From NCBI GenBank assembly GCA_964588725.1, contig CAZPQL010000031.1:1-34149 (forward strand): a DNA stretch of 34,149 nt. Reading direction: 5' to 3'. Below, piece after piece: positions 22,300-31,264 of the stretch (within the stretch, counting starts at the first letter, position 1; every line of letters begins with the position of its first letter). The notes below the pieces were generated by a model, which was not told the DNA's origin, ran no database searches, and worked only from the letters and a program-made list of their open reading frames with translations. The translations under genes were made by a program, and so were the position numbers. Source of the DNA: UBA5972 sp964588725. GTDB taxonomy: Bacteria > Pseudomonadota > Alphaproteobacteria > Rhodobacterales > Rhodobacteraceae.

Positions 22300-24378
22300 T
22301 TACCGTCCTTCGCGACGCCACGCGATCAGCAACAGCAGCGACGCCGCCAGCAAAAAAATCAAAGGCGAACCGATGGGGTACAAACGTATCTCTTTCGTGA
22401 CATAAGCGTTGCGGGTTTCCAGCCCCAGCCAATTGCGCCCAAATGCCGCCCGGCCCTGACGCACGCGACGGATTTTGGGGTTCCCATTTTCAAGCCGAAA
22501 AACGCCGCCACCGGTGGCGTTAACCAGTGGCGCCAGAATCGTGCCGGTGGATACCGTTTGCTCAAATTCCTTCGGTGCGGTTGGGCCCAGGGCAACGACC
22601 CCGTCCAGCACACCATCGGACAGACGGTAAAGCCCGTTTTCATTGCCGGTGAACTGCGCCTCGAACCGCCCCGGACGGGTTTCGGTCATCTCCAAAATCT
22701 GCGTAACGCCGTCGGGGCCGGTCACGGTGACATCGCGTGCCAGAGGATCAAGCGAGCGCCGCGTCACGGTCACGTTTTGACCACGCGCGCCGGCGCTCAG
22801 GTCTTCTTCTTCCAATTCGGGTTCTTTCATCATCCAGTGCGCCAGTCGGCGCAACAGTTCCAGCTGCGGGCCGCCGCCTTCAAATCCGCGATGCCACAGC
22901 CACGCCTGATCCGACGCCAGCATGGCAATCCGCCCCTGCCCGACCCGATCAAGAATCAACAGCGGGCGCGCGTCGGGCCCTGTCATCACCACGTTGCCCG
23001 AACGCGCGTCCATATCGAGCATCCTGAACCAACGGCCCCATCCCGGTGTGCCGTCCTCCGCCGTGGGGCGCGGCGCAAAATTCTCTAACCCTTCGGTCAC
23101 CGGGTGGCGGGCACCAAGGTCCGAAACCCGTGGGGTAAAACCGACCTCGAACACCCGCGCGGTGGGTTGCGCGGGCAGCACGCGCGCCAATGGCGAACGG
23201 TACAGGCTTTCGACACCGGCAAAGGCCGGACCGGTGGCCACCAGCACCGCACCGCCGTCTTCCACATACCGGCTGACGCTTTCCAGATAGATCGACGGCA
23301 AAATGCCCCTGCGGCGGTACCGGTCAAAAATGATCAGGTCAAAATCGTCGATTTTATCCAAAAAAAGTTCACGCGTCGGAAAGGCGATAAGCGACATTTC
23401 ATTGACGGGAACGCCGTCTTGCTTGCCTGGGGGACGCAATATGGTGAAATGCACCAGATCCACGGCGCTGTCGGATTTTAACAAATTCCGCCAGGTTCGC
23501 TCGCCCGGGTGCGGCTCTCCTGATACCAGCAGCACCCGCAGGCGGTCGCGCACGCCGTTGATCGACACCACGGCGGCATTGTTGCGGTCGGTCAGCTCAC
23601 CCTCTGCGGTCGGCACGACAAACTGTAACACGTTTGCCCCGCCGTGCGGCAGCGTCAGCGGCAGTTCGAGTGCGACACCGACCTGAACGCGAAATTCCTG
23701 CGGTGTGCCGCCGTCGATTGAAATGCTCAGATCGGTGGTCGTCGGCAGATCTGCGGGCACACGGCCCTGATCCTCGATTTTCAGGGTCAACATCACCGGT
23801 TCGCCCAGAATGGCAAAGCTTGGCGCGCCCAGCAGAACGATGCGCCGGTCCCATTCGTTTTCGTGCCCTGTGATCAACGCGTGTACGGGTGCAGGAAAAT
23901 CCGGCGCGGCAGCCATGTCGTGAATCTGACCGTCTGTCACAACGATCGCCCCTGCAATGCGGCTGCGCTCGGCTTCGGCTGCAAGCTCGGTCAACGCCTG
24001 CATGACCAATGTGCCTTCATCGCGTCCGTCCGCCGCGTTTTGAACAGAGACGGTACGCACGTCCAGATCAGGCAGCGCATCAAGCGCCGCTTCAAGCGCG
24101 GCGGTGGCCTGATCAATTTGCCCGGTGCGGGGATCGATGGACTGGCTGGCGCTGCGGTCGGTCACGACCAGCACGATGTCCGACAGCGGTTGCCGGTTTT
24201 CCTGTTGCAGCGACGGGTTGGCGAGCGCCGTCAACACAACCATGGCGACCAGACCACGCAGCCACCAGCCGCTAAGACCGCGCCACAATCCCAACCCGAC
24301 CCCAAGCGCCATGACGCCCCCAAGCAGGACCAGCAAAGCAATTGAAATCAGTGGATCAAAAACGATTTGTGTGACCAT
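22300..24378 (-). CDS. Membrane protein with vWA-like and glutamine-amidotransferase-like domains
   Basis: This 692-residue protein is the last in the MoxR operon. Two N-terminal membrane helices (about 8-30 and 40-53) precede a vWA-like domain with an intact metal motif D74-x-S-x-S (TDRSASQS). A beta-sandwich stretch and a class-I glutamine-amidotransferase-like domain follow (about 300-480; LRVLLVSGEPHPGERTWR, then DFDLIIFDRYRRRG and GGAVLVATGPAF). The usual catalytic Cys is not visible there, so this part is probably structural. One helix near the C-terminus (PLIFLLAASLLLLIAW) returns to the membrane. Start ATG 24378 is one base after the upstream stop; an earlier in-frame start would lie inside that gene. 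Confidence 0.82.
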   Translation of the reverse strand: MVTQIVFDPLISIALLVLLGGVMALGVGLGLWRGLSGWWLRGLVAMVVLTALANPSLQQENRQPLSDIVLVVTDRSASQSIDPRTGQIDQATAALEAALDALPDLDVRTVSVQNAADGRDEGTLVMQALTELAAEAERSRIAGAIVVTDGQIHDMAAAPDFPAPVHALITGHENEWDRRIVLLGAPSFAILGEPVMLTLKIEDQGRVPADLPTTTDLSISIDGGTPQEFRVQVGVALELPLTLPHGGANVLQFVVPTAEGELTDRNNAAVVSINGVRDRLRVLLVSGEPHPGERTWRNLLKSDSAVDLVHFTILRPPGKQDGVPVNEMSLIAFPTRELFLDKIDDFDLIIFDRYRRRGILPSIYLESVSRYVEDGGAVLVATGPAFAGVESLYRSPLARVLPAQPTARVFEVGFTPRVSDLGARHPVTEGLENFAPRPTAEDGTPGWGRWFRMLDMDARSGNVVMTGPDARPLLILDRVGQGRIAMLASDQAWLWHRGFEGGGPQLELLRRLAHWMMKEPELEEEDLSAGARGQNVTVTRRSLDPLARDVTVTGPDGVTQILEMTETRPGRFEAQFTGNENGLYRLSDGVLDGVVALGPTAPKEFEQTVSTGTILAPLVNATGGGVFRLENGNPKIRRVRQGRAAFGRNWLGLETRNAYVTKEIRLYPIGSPLIFLLAASLLLLIAWRREGR

Positions 24379-24379
24379 G

Positions 24380-27175
24380 CTACTGCCCCAGCCGTTCCAG
24401 CAAAGCCGGCACATGCACCTGATCAGATTTGTAATTTCCGGTCAGCACATACATCACCAGATTGACGCCAAAGCGGTAGGCGATTTCGCGCTGGCGCTGT
24501 CCGGTGCCTCCGCGACCGACCGGATACATCGGCTGACCCTGACGCGACAGCGCCCATGCCGCGGCCCAGTCGTTGCCGCCAATGACCACCGGCGACACTC
24601 CGTCGTTCAAATTGCGAAACGGCACGCCTTCTATTTTGCGGGCGTTGGCAGGCGCAGCTTCGACCCAGACGTCGCGTCCGCGATGACGGCCCGGGAAATC
24701 CTGCAGCAGATAATAACTGCGTGTGAGAACGTGATCGCTGGGTATCGGTTCGAGCGCGGGAATGTCCAGCGACGCCGCCAGTTGTTGCAAGCGCCGCCCG
24801 TTCGGGGTGCCGCTGCCGAATCTGCCCAAATTGCTGTCGCGGGTGTCAAAAAGGATCATGCCGCCGGTGCGTAAATACCTGTTGATCTTGTCATTGGCGG
24901 CCTCTGACAACGCGGGCTGGTTTTCCGAAATGGGCCAGTAAATCAGCGGGAAGAACGCCAGTTCGTCGCGCTCCAGATCCACGGCAACCGGTTCGGCGGG
25001 TTCCACAGCGGTGCGCTGGCGCAGCACCAGACCCAAACCAAACAACCCCGCCTCGGATTTTTGATCCACGCGGGAATCGCCGGTTTTCACGTAGGCCAAC
25101 ACGGTATCGTTGACCGCGCGCAGAACGGCGGCATCGCTGCTGCGCGTGTCGCTTTGGTTGCTGCTTTGCGCCGCGCCGGGGTCGCCGGACAAGAACAGCG
25201 CCAATAAGGCTGTCGTCACGATACCGGCGCGCGGTCCGGTCAGTCGCCCGCCAAGCCACAGCGTTGCAAAAATATCCAGCAACATCAGGCCCAGCGCAGC
25301 CATCAGCAAAGCCGGCTTCAACGCGCGCTGCACCGGTTTGACGAAACCGTCGACGTGAACACCCGCGCGCCATTGCGCGGGCGATAAAAGACTGTCGGCG
25401 CGCAGAACGTTCAGCGCCACCTGACGTGTGCCAACGCCATAAATTCCGGGCAGCAAATCCGGTCCGGTAACGGCCTTGGCCAGCACCTCACCAGCCACTC
25501 CGGCCATATCACCCGCGTCGACGCGGTTGCCAAACCCGTCGAGAACGATCTGCGGCACCCAGACCTGCCCCGCCAACTGACCGGCGGTGGGCACCGCGTT
25601 GCGGGTTGACACCGCGAGCCGTTCCAGCATCTCGACAAACAGTCCGGATATGGGCAATGTCGACCATTCGGCGTTTGCAGTGACATGCACCAGCACCACA
25701 CGACCGTCGCCGCGATGCGCCTGCGTAACCAAAGGTGTACCGTCCATAAGCGAGGCAATCGTATGCGCGCTCAGTTCGGGATCGGGCTGAGCCAGCACCT
25801 GCGAGGACACCGTCACGTCTGCAGGAATATCAAGCCCGAAAAAAGGCGACTCCGCGTCAAAAGGCATTAATTCCCGTGGCGAGCCCCACGACATGGCACC
25901 GCCGATATTGCGGCCTCCGGCGCGCAGGCGCACCGGCAACAACGGATCGTCCTTGGGGGCATTCGCGGTGCGCGCCGCCAGTTTTGGTCCGGCAAAACGC
26001 ACCAGCAACCCACCGTCTTCGACCCATTTCAGCAGATCGCGCTCTTCTGATCCGGTCAGTTTGGCCACATCCGCCAGCACAACCACGTCGGGCGAAGCCA
26101 GCAAGCTGTCGCGCACCGGCGCCTCGATCAGTTCAGCGGTCGGCGCCAATGCCTTGCGCAGGAAATGCAGCGAGGACACAAATTCCTGACCTTCACGTGC
26201 CTGTACACCGGCAAAAAGCGCCACTTTACGCCGTTTCAGCGCGTCATCCGCCAAGGCCACCGCACCGGCGGCGCGCGTGGACTCGACGTCAAAAAACCTG
26301 ATCCGGTTGCGTAATTCGCTGGGCAGATCAAACACGGCTTCGGTCTCCAGCGCGTCAGCATCGAAAACCGCAGTAACAGCGGCCAGTCGACGCTCGACCC
26401 CCTGCGGGTCCGGCCCATAGGCCCTGACAGTGACGCGCCGCGCTGCAACGGCCCGACTGCGTAAAACCGTAACCACCACGTTGCCATCCGCAAAGACTGG
26501 TGGCCTTAAACCCAGTATTGCGCGGGTGCTTTGAATGACTCTCAGATCGCCCGCCTGCTGGATTCGGGCCGTCAGCGCATCGCGCCCGGCGCGGGCCAGC
26601 CCATCAGAAAACCACACCGTGTCAAAGCCTTGTGCATCTATCGCGTTCAGCCACTCTGAAAACGCGGCATCATCGGGCGCATAGGGACGCGGTGCGAACC
26701 GGGCACTGTTGGACGCCCAAACCGACGCGTCCTGCCAAGGTATGGCGTCACCTTGAAACGGTGAATCGGACAGCGACACCACCGCAACGCGCCGACCCTG
26801 TTGCCCCGCCAAAGCCAATACTTCGTCCAGTTTGACACGGCGCGCATCCCAGTCCGTCGCACTGGCCCAACTGGCATCGAGCAAGACCAACAAAGGGGAT
26901 TTGCGCAATTGCACGTCCTCGGGATTAAGCACCGGTCCGGCGAAACCAATGATCAAAAGCGCCACGGCCAGCATTCTGATCAGCAACAGCCACCACGGCG
27001 TATTGACCGGGGTGCTCTCAGGATCCTGCAATCCCAGCAGCATTGTCACCGCCGGAAAACGGCGCCGCACCGCCGCCGGAGGCACCGCCCGCAGTAGCCA
27101 CCACAGAATCGGCAAAGTCAGCAACCCCAGCAGCAACCACGGGTTTAGAAATCCTATGGCGGGCAGTCCGAACAT
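24380..27175 (-). CDS. BatA-like N-terminal / DUF4159 membrane protein
   Basis: The 931-residue protein begins with a BatA-type membrane region (helices about 12-30 and 62-80, with AVRRRFPAVTMLLGL between). A vWA-like domain follows whose metal motif is altered (D100-x-S-x-x-S, DASWAS). A long central region contains a GATase-like stretch (LLASPDVVVLADVAKLTG). Further membrane segments lie around residues 625-670. The C-terminal domain of about 220 residues is DUF4159 (LAFFPLIYWP, then GGMILFDTRDSN and VNLVMYVLTGNYKSDQVH). It is expected to form part of a MoxR-dependent vWA complex in the cell envelope. It starts 3 bases after DUF58. Confidence 0.88.
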   Translation of the reverse strand: MFGLPAIGFLNPWLLLGLLTLPILWWLLRAVPPAAVRRRFPAVTMLLGLQDPESTPVNTPWWLLLIRMLAVALLIIGFAGPVLNPEDVQLRKSPLLVLLDASWASATDWDARRVKLDEVLALAGQQGRRVAVVSLSDSPFQGDAIPWQDASVWASNSARFAPRPYAPDDAAFSEWLNAIDAQGFDTVWFSDGLARAGRDALTARIQQAGDLRVIQSTRAILGLRPPVFADGNVVVTVLRSRAVAARRVTVRAYGPDPQGVERRLAAVTAVFDADALETEAVFDLPSELRNRIRFFDVESTRAAGAVALADDALKRRKVALFAGVQAREGQEFVSSLHFLRKALAPTAELIEAPVRDSLLASPDVVVLADVAKLTGSEERDLLKWVEDGGLLVRFAGPKLAARTANAPKDDPLLPVRLRAGGRNIGGAMSWGSPRELMPFDAESPFFGLDIPADVTVSSQVLAQPDPELSAHTIASLMDGTPLVTQAHRGDGRVVLVHVTANAEWSTLPISGLFVEMLERLAVSTRNAVPTAGQLAGQVWVPQIVLDGFGNRVDAGDMAGVAGEVLAKAVTGPDLLPGIYGVGTRQVALNVLRADSLLSPAQWRAGVHVDGFVKPVQRALKPALLMAALGLMLLDIFATLWLGGRLTGPRAGIVTTALLALFLSGDPGAAQSSNQSDTRSSDAAVLRAVNDTVLAYVKTGDSRVDQKSEAGLFGLGLVLRQRTAVEPAEPVAVDLERDELAFFPLIYWPISENQPALSEAANDKINRYLRTGGMILFDTRDSNLGRFGSGTPNGRRLQQLAASLDIPALEPIPSDHVLTRSYYLLQDFPGRHRGRDVWVEAAPANARKIEGVPFRNLNDGVSPVVIGGNDWAAAWALSRQGQPMYPVGRGGTGQRQREIAYRFGVNLVMYVLTGNYKSDQVHVPALLERLGQ

Positions 27176-27178
27176 TGG

Positions 27179-28057
27179 CTATCGCACCTCCCCAAGCGCG
27201 CCGCGCAACCAGATCATCGCAGTCTGCGCCGGGCTATCCGTATGGTGACATAAAATCTGCCAATCTGCCGCGCGCGCAATTTCGGCCAGCGCCACTTTGC
27301 GGGCCGCGAGCCGCGATTGATAGGCGTCCTTTAACCCGCGCGCACGCAGCGTTTCAAAGCGCACAGACCGGCCCATGCTTTCAAACACGGTGCGCCCGTC
27401 AAAAGGAAACTGTTCTTCTACGGGGTCAAGAATGTGCACCAATGCGCCGCGCACACCCCGGTCGGCGGCGTGGTACACGCTGCCTTTGACCGCATCGATG
27501 TCGCCCAGAAAATCGGACAGAAAAACCGCGCGCGCGCGTTTGGGAAACGTGTTGGCGTCGGGGACACCGTAGTCGGCAGCCCCCATCTCACCGCCCATCT
27601 GCGCGATCATTTTGTCGATTTGTTTCTCACCGCTCTTGGGCGGTTCGGGGTCACCGATCAGACCGACGCGCTCGCCTGCACGCACCAAACCAATTGCCGT
27701 TGCCAACCCCAGAACCCGCGCCCGATCCTTTTTGTGCGGCCGTTTCTTATCGCCGGAAAATTCCATGGATTTGGCGCTGTCGATCCACAGAACCACCGAT
27801 TGCGCCGCCTGCCATTCCTGCTGGCGAATGTAATGAGCGTCCGAGCGCGCCGAGCGTCGCCAGTCTATCGCGCGCCAGCTGTCTCCGGCCTCGGCGTTGC
27901 GGAACTGCCAGAATTCCTCGCCCGCGCCTGCCTGCCGTCGCCCGTGCGATCCCGCGACAACCATGGCGGCCAACTGCCGGGCCTCCGCCAAAAGCGGACC
28001 CAGTTGCGCTGCCTGCTCACGTGCCGTTTGGTGGATTTTGGGTAGAACCAGGTTCAT
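27179..28057 (-). CDS. DUF58 (vWA-like) protein
   Basis: The 292-residue protein carries the DUF58 core, GDSWRAIDWRRSARSDAHYI (59-78). It then has a vWA-like domain whose metal motif is a variant (D93-S-A-K-S97, so DxAxS). DUF58 proteins are encoded beside MoxR ATPases throughout bacteria and are thought to be the first partner of that ATPase. No membrane segment is evident. ATG 28057 overlaps the moxR stop as ATGA. Confidence 0.92.
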   Translation of the reverse strand: MNLVLPKIHQTAREQAAQLGPLLAEARQLAAMVVAGSHGRRQAGAGEEFWQFRNAEAGDSWRAIDWRRSARSDAHYIRQQEWQAAQSVVLWIDSAKSMEFSGDKKRPHKKDRARVLGLATAIGLVRAGERVGLIGDPEPPKSGEKQIDKMIAQMGGEMGAADYGVPDANTFPKRARAVFLSDFLGDIDAVKGSVYHAADRGVRGALVHILDPVEEQFPFDGRTVFESMGRSVRFETLRARGLKDAYQSRLAARKVALAEIARAADWQILCHHTDSPAQTAMIWLRGALGEVR

Positions 28058-29064
28058 GCGGCGACATTCACCTGCGTCGTCGAAGCCACCATTTCGGCGA
28101 TAATAGTATCCAGACGCACGCCTTGGGCGCGCGCAGCGAAACCCAGCGCCATACGGTGGATCAATACCGGATGCGCCAATGCCGCCACGTCCTCAACCGA
28201 AGGCGCCAAACGCCCGTCCAGCAAAGCCCGCGCCCGCACGCCCAGCATCAAAGCCTGCGCCGCGCGCGGCCCGGGACCCCAGGACACATTGTCACGAACT
28301 GTTTGCAACACGCCCGCCTCGTCCGGACGACCCGCACGCACCAGATCAAGAATCGAATCCACGATGGCGTCGCCTACTGGCATGCGGCGCACGATGTCCT
28401 GCGCCGCTATCAGATCGGCGTCGCTGAATACCTGCGAAGATTCCGCCAGTTTCGCACCGGTTGTAGCCAATAGAATATCGCGTTCGGTCGCGCGGTCGGG
28501 ATAGTCGACATCGATTTGCAACAAAAACCGGTCGAGCTGGGCTTCGGGCAAGGGATAAGTGCCCTCCTGCTCGATCGGGTTCTGTGTGGCCAGCACGTGA
28601 AACGGACGCGCCAATGGGCGCTCTTCGCCTGCGATGGTCACCTCGCGCTCCTGCATCGCCTGCAACAACGCTGATTGGGTGCGCGGGCTGGCGCGATTGA
28701 TTTCATCCGCCATCAGAAGCTGGCAGAAAACCGGTCCTTCGATAAAGCGAAACGTGCGCTTGCCGTCACTCGCGGTTTCCAGAACCTCAGAACCCAAAAT
28801 ATCGCCGGGCATCAAATCGGGGGTAAACTGAACGCGGTTCGACGACAGGCCCATGACAATACCAAGCGTTTCAACCAACAGCGTCTTGGCCAGCCCCGGC
28901 ACTCCGACCAGCAGACCGTGACCGCCGCTCAGCAAAGCCGTCAGCGCCAGTTCAACCACCCTGTCCTGCCCGATAATAGTTTTGCCGATGCTGGCCTTGG
29001 CGGTCGACAATTTGTCGCCCAGCACCGCGATGTCCGCCACAAGATTTTCATTGTTTTCTGCCAT
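28054..29064 (-). CDS. MoxR family AAA+ ATPase
   Basis: The 336-residue AAA+ protein has Walker A GVPGLAKT (54-61), Walker B LLMADE (116-121) and the MoxR signature INRASPRTQSALLQAMQERE. The sensor-1 region is VLATQNPIEQEGTYPLPEAQLDRF. MoxR ATPases act as chaperone-like machines that remodel or load cofactors onto vWA proteins; here three vWA-like proteins follow in the same operon. I chose ATG 29064, which has GGGAGA upstream; the frame extends 25 codons further without support. It diverges from the DUF1285 gene. Confidence 0.95.
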   Translation of the reverse strand: MAENNENLVADIAVLGDKLSTAKASIGKTIIGQDRVVELALTALLSGGHGLLVGVPGLAKTLLVETLGIVMGLSSNRVQFTPDLMPGDILGSEVLETASDGKRTFRFIEGPVFCQLLMADEINRASPRTQSALLQAMQEREVTIAGEERPLARPFHVLATQNPIEQEGTYPLPEAQLDRFLLQIDVDYPDRATERDILLATTGAKLAESSQVFSDADLIAAQDIVRRMPVGDAIVDSILDLVRAGRPDEAGVLQTVRDNVSWGPGPRAAQALMLGVRARALLDGRLAPSVEDVAALAHPVLIHRMALGFAARAQGVRLDTIIAEMVASTTQVNVAA

Positions 29065-29127
29065 GGTTTTTTTCTCCCTGCGCGGTATGATCGCGACGTT
29101 CAGGCTGTGCGTGCGCGCGATTTCAGC

Positions 29128-29157
29128 TATTAAACCCAACTAAAGCAGCAATAACAA
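29128..29157 (-). promoter_or_regulatory. Candidate promoter for the moxR operon
   Basis: On the minus strand, TTGTTA (29157-29152) and TTAATA (29133-29128) are 18 bp apart, about 65 bases upstream of the moxR ATG. Each match is moderate. The position is next to the DUF1285 start codon. Confidence 0.35.
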
Positions 29158-29757
29158 ATGGCAAATCAAACTGACGCACAAAAAATTGTGAAGCCGGAAG
29201 CCGACCGACTGGCCAACGCAGCCCGGCTCGCCGGTAAAAGGGGCCTGCCACCGGTGCACTTGTGGAACCCGGAATTCTGCGGTGATCTGGACATGCGGAT
29301 CGCGCGCGACGGCACGTGGTTTTATCTGGGCACGCCGATTGGCCGCAAACCGCTGGTCAAGTTGTTTTCGTCGATTTTGCGCAAGGACGGGAATGATTAT
29401 TTTCTGGTGACGCCCGTAGAAAAAGTTGGCATTACCGTCGACGACGCCCCGTTTGTGGCTGTGGACTTTGAAACCGACGGCGTTGGCGAAGATCAGGTCA
29501 TCACCTTTACCACCCAGGTGGACGAAACCGTTGCCGCGGGCCCGCTAAACCCGATCCGTGTCGCCAAAGACGCCGAAACCGGCGAACCGTCGCCCTATGT
29601 TCTGGTCCGCGCCAACCTGGAGGCCCTGATCGACCGCAAGAGTTTTTATCGGCTGGTGGATATTGGCACCCGCCAGACCATCGATGGCACCGATTGGTTT
29701 GGCCTGTGGTCAGGCGGGAGTTTCTTTAAGGTTATTCCGTCGGCTGAGCTGGAATAG
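29158..29757 (+). CDS. DUF1285 protein
   Basis: This 199-residue protein matches DUF1285 along its length: PPVHLWNPEFCGDLDMRIAR (31-50), GTWFYLGTPIGRKPLVKLFS, YFLVTPVEKVGI and DDAPFVAVD. No function is established for the family. Its position divergent to moxR is, to my knowledge, common in Rhodobacteraceae. The region before ATG 29158 is A-rich and lacks a strong ribosome site. Confidence 0.9.
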   Translation: MANQTDAQKIVKPEADRLANAARLAGKRGLPPVHLWNPEFCGDLDMRIARDGTWFYLGTPIGRKPLVKLFSSILRKDGNDYFLVTPVEKVGITVDDAPFVAVDFETDGVGEDQVITFTTQVDETVAAGPLNPIRVAKDAETGEPSPYVLVRANLEALIDRKSFYRLVDIGTRQTIDGTDWFGLWSGGSFFKVIPSAELE

Positions 29758-29787
29758 AAACGATAATAAAGGCGCATGCCGCGACCG

Positions 29788-31212
29788 TCACTGTTCTCCC
29801 CATGGCCCGTGCGCGACTTCGCCCTTAGAATCGTACCGCTCGAACCCGTGCGCACCGAAATAATCGCGCAGCCCCTGAATCATGTTGGCGGTGCCCAGCG
29901 ACGTGCGGCGCTGATCGTGAAAGTTCAACGCGGCAAACAGCGCCGGCGTCGACAATCCCGCACTGACCGACGTCGCCACGACCACGCGCAGCGCAGGCAG
30001 CGTTTCGACCAATTTCTGACCAAAGCCGCCGTCCATCGCCAGATTGGCACTGCCGCCCGAGTCGATAACCTGCGCGATCTCGTTCAAAAACCCAGCGCGG
30101 ATGATGCACCCGGCGCGCCATACCCGCGCCACCGCCGCCAGATCAAGATCCCAGCCAAACTCTGCCGACGCGCGATCCAGAACCTCAAGCCCTTGAATAT
30201 AGGCGTTTATCTTGGCGGCGATCAGCGCCTGCTCTAATGTATCTATGACAGGCGCGCGGTCCTCGGCGCTGCCTTCAAGCCACTGCGGCGCCGGGCCAAA
30301 TGACGCTTCCATGCGGAACCGCGCGCCGCGCGCCGCCGATATGTTGCGCGCTTCAACCGCCGCCGCAATCATTCCTACGGGCGACCCCAAATGCAGCGCC
30401 TCTATCACTGACCAGCGTCCGGTCCCTTTTTGTCCGGCCTTGTCGACAATCATATCCAGCATAGAACCGCCCGAAACCGAATCGACGGCACCGGCAACTT
30501 CGCCCGCAATTTCAACCAGATAGGATTCAAGCGGCCCCGTGTTCCACCGCTCAAAAACCGGTGCGATATCCGCAGCGGTCATGCCCAGTCCGTCGCGCAT
30601 GATGCCGTAGACTTCGGCGATCAATTGCATATCGGCGTATTCGATCCCGTTGTGCAAAGTCTTGATGAAATGACCGGCACCGCCGGGCCCAAACCAGTCG
30701 CAACAGGGCACATCTTCGTATTTCGCTGCAGCATCCGACAGTGTGTCTTTGACTTGCGCCCAGCTGTTCCTTGAGCCCCCCGCCATGATTGACGGCCCGC
30801 TGCGCGCGCCCTCTTCACCACCGGATACGCCGATACCCAAAAACTGAAACCCCTGTGCCTCAAACGCGCTCACCCGGGCCTCGGTGTCACGAAAATTCGA
30901 ATTGCCAAGATCAGCAATCAGGTCACCCTTGTCCAAGTGCGGCGTCAGGCTGTCGATGACAACATCCAATGGCCCGCCCGCAGGCACCAGCACAAGAATA
31001 GAGCGCGGCGTGCGTAAGGAGGCGACAAAATCTTTCGGCGCGACACAGGCCACGACTTCGCCCGATAGTCCCTGTGCCCGGGCGGTGGCAGCGACGTCGT
31101 CAATCTTATCCTGCGTGCGGTCCAGCAGAGAAACCCGGTGACCCTTTTCCACCAGATTAAGCGCAAAAGCCGCGCCCATCACGCCCACACCGACCAGTCC
31201 GATTTCCGCCAT
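29788..31212 (-). CDS. gnd: 6-phosphogluconate dehydrogenase, decarboxylating
   Basis: The 474-residue enzyme has the NADP Rossmann motif GLVGVGVMGAAFALNL near the start. The substrate motif GVSGGEEGARSGPSIMAGG and the catalytic segment HFIKTLHNGIEYADMQLIAE follow. The C-terminal all-helical domain includes DKAGQKGTGRWSVIEA, so the enzyme looks full length. It converts 6-phosphogluconate to ribulose 5-phosphate, CO2 and NADPH in the oxidative pentose phosphate pathway. The usual IIDGGNS stretch reads IADLGNS here. I chose ATG 31212, which has GAGG 8 bases upstream; ATG 31224 would add four residues. It lies 52 bases after polA on the same strand. Confidence 0.93.
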   Translation of the reverse strand: MAEIGLVGVGVMGAAFALNLVEKGHRVSLLDRTQDKIDDVAATARAQGLSGEVVACVAPKDFVASLRTPRSILVLVPAGGPLDVVIDSLTPHLDKGDLIADLGNSNFRDTEARVSAFEAQGFQFLGIGVSGGEEGARSGPSIMAGGSRNSWAQVKDTLSDAAAKYEDVPCCDWFGPGGAGHFIKTLHNGIEYADMQLIAEVYGIMRDGLGMTAADIAPVFERWNTGPLESYLVEIAGEVAGAVDSVSGGSMLDMIVDKAGQKGTGRWSVIEALHLGSPVGMIAAAVEARNISAARGARFRMEASFGPAPQWLEGSAEDRAPVIDTLEQALIAAKINAYIQGLEVLDRASAEFGWDLDLAAVARVWRAGCIIRAGFLNEIAQVIDSGGSANLAMDGGFGQKLVETLPALRVVVATSVSAGLSTPALFAALNFHDQRRTSLGTANMIQGLRDYFGAHGFERYDSKGEVAHGPWGEQ

Positions 31213-31264
31213 TTCACGCCTCATTTCTTATTGGGTTAAATATCCGCGCCGCAGGCCGGAAACT

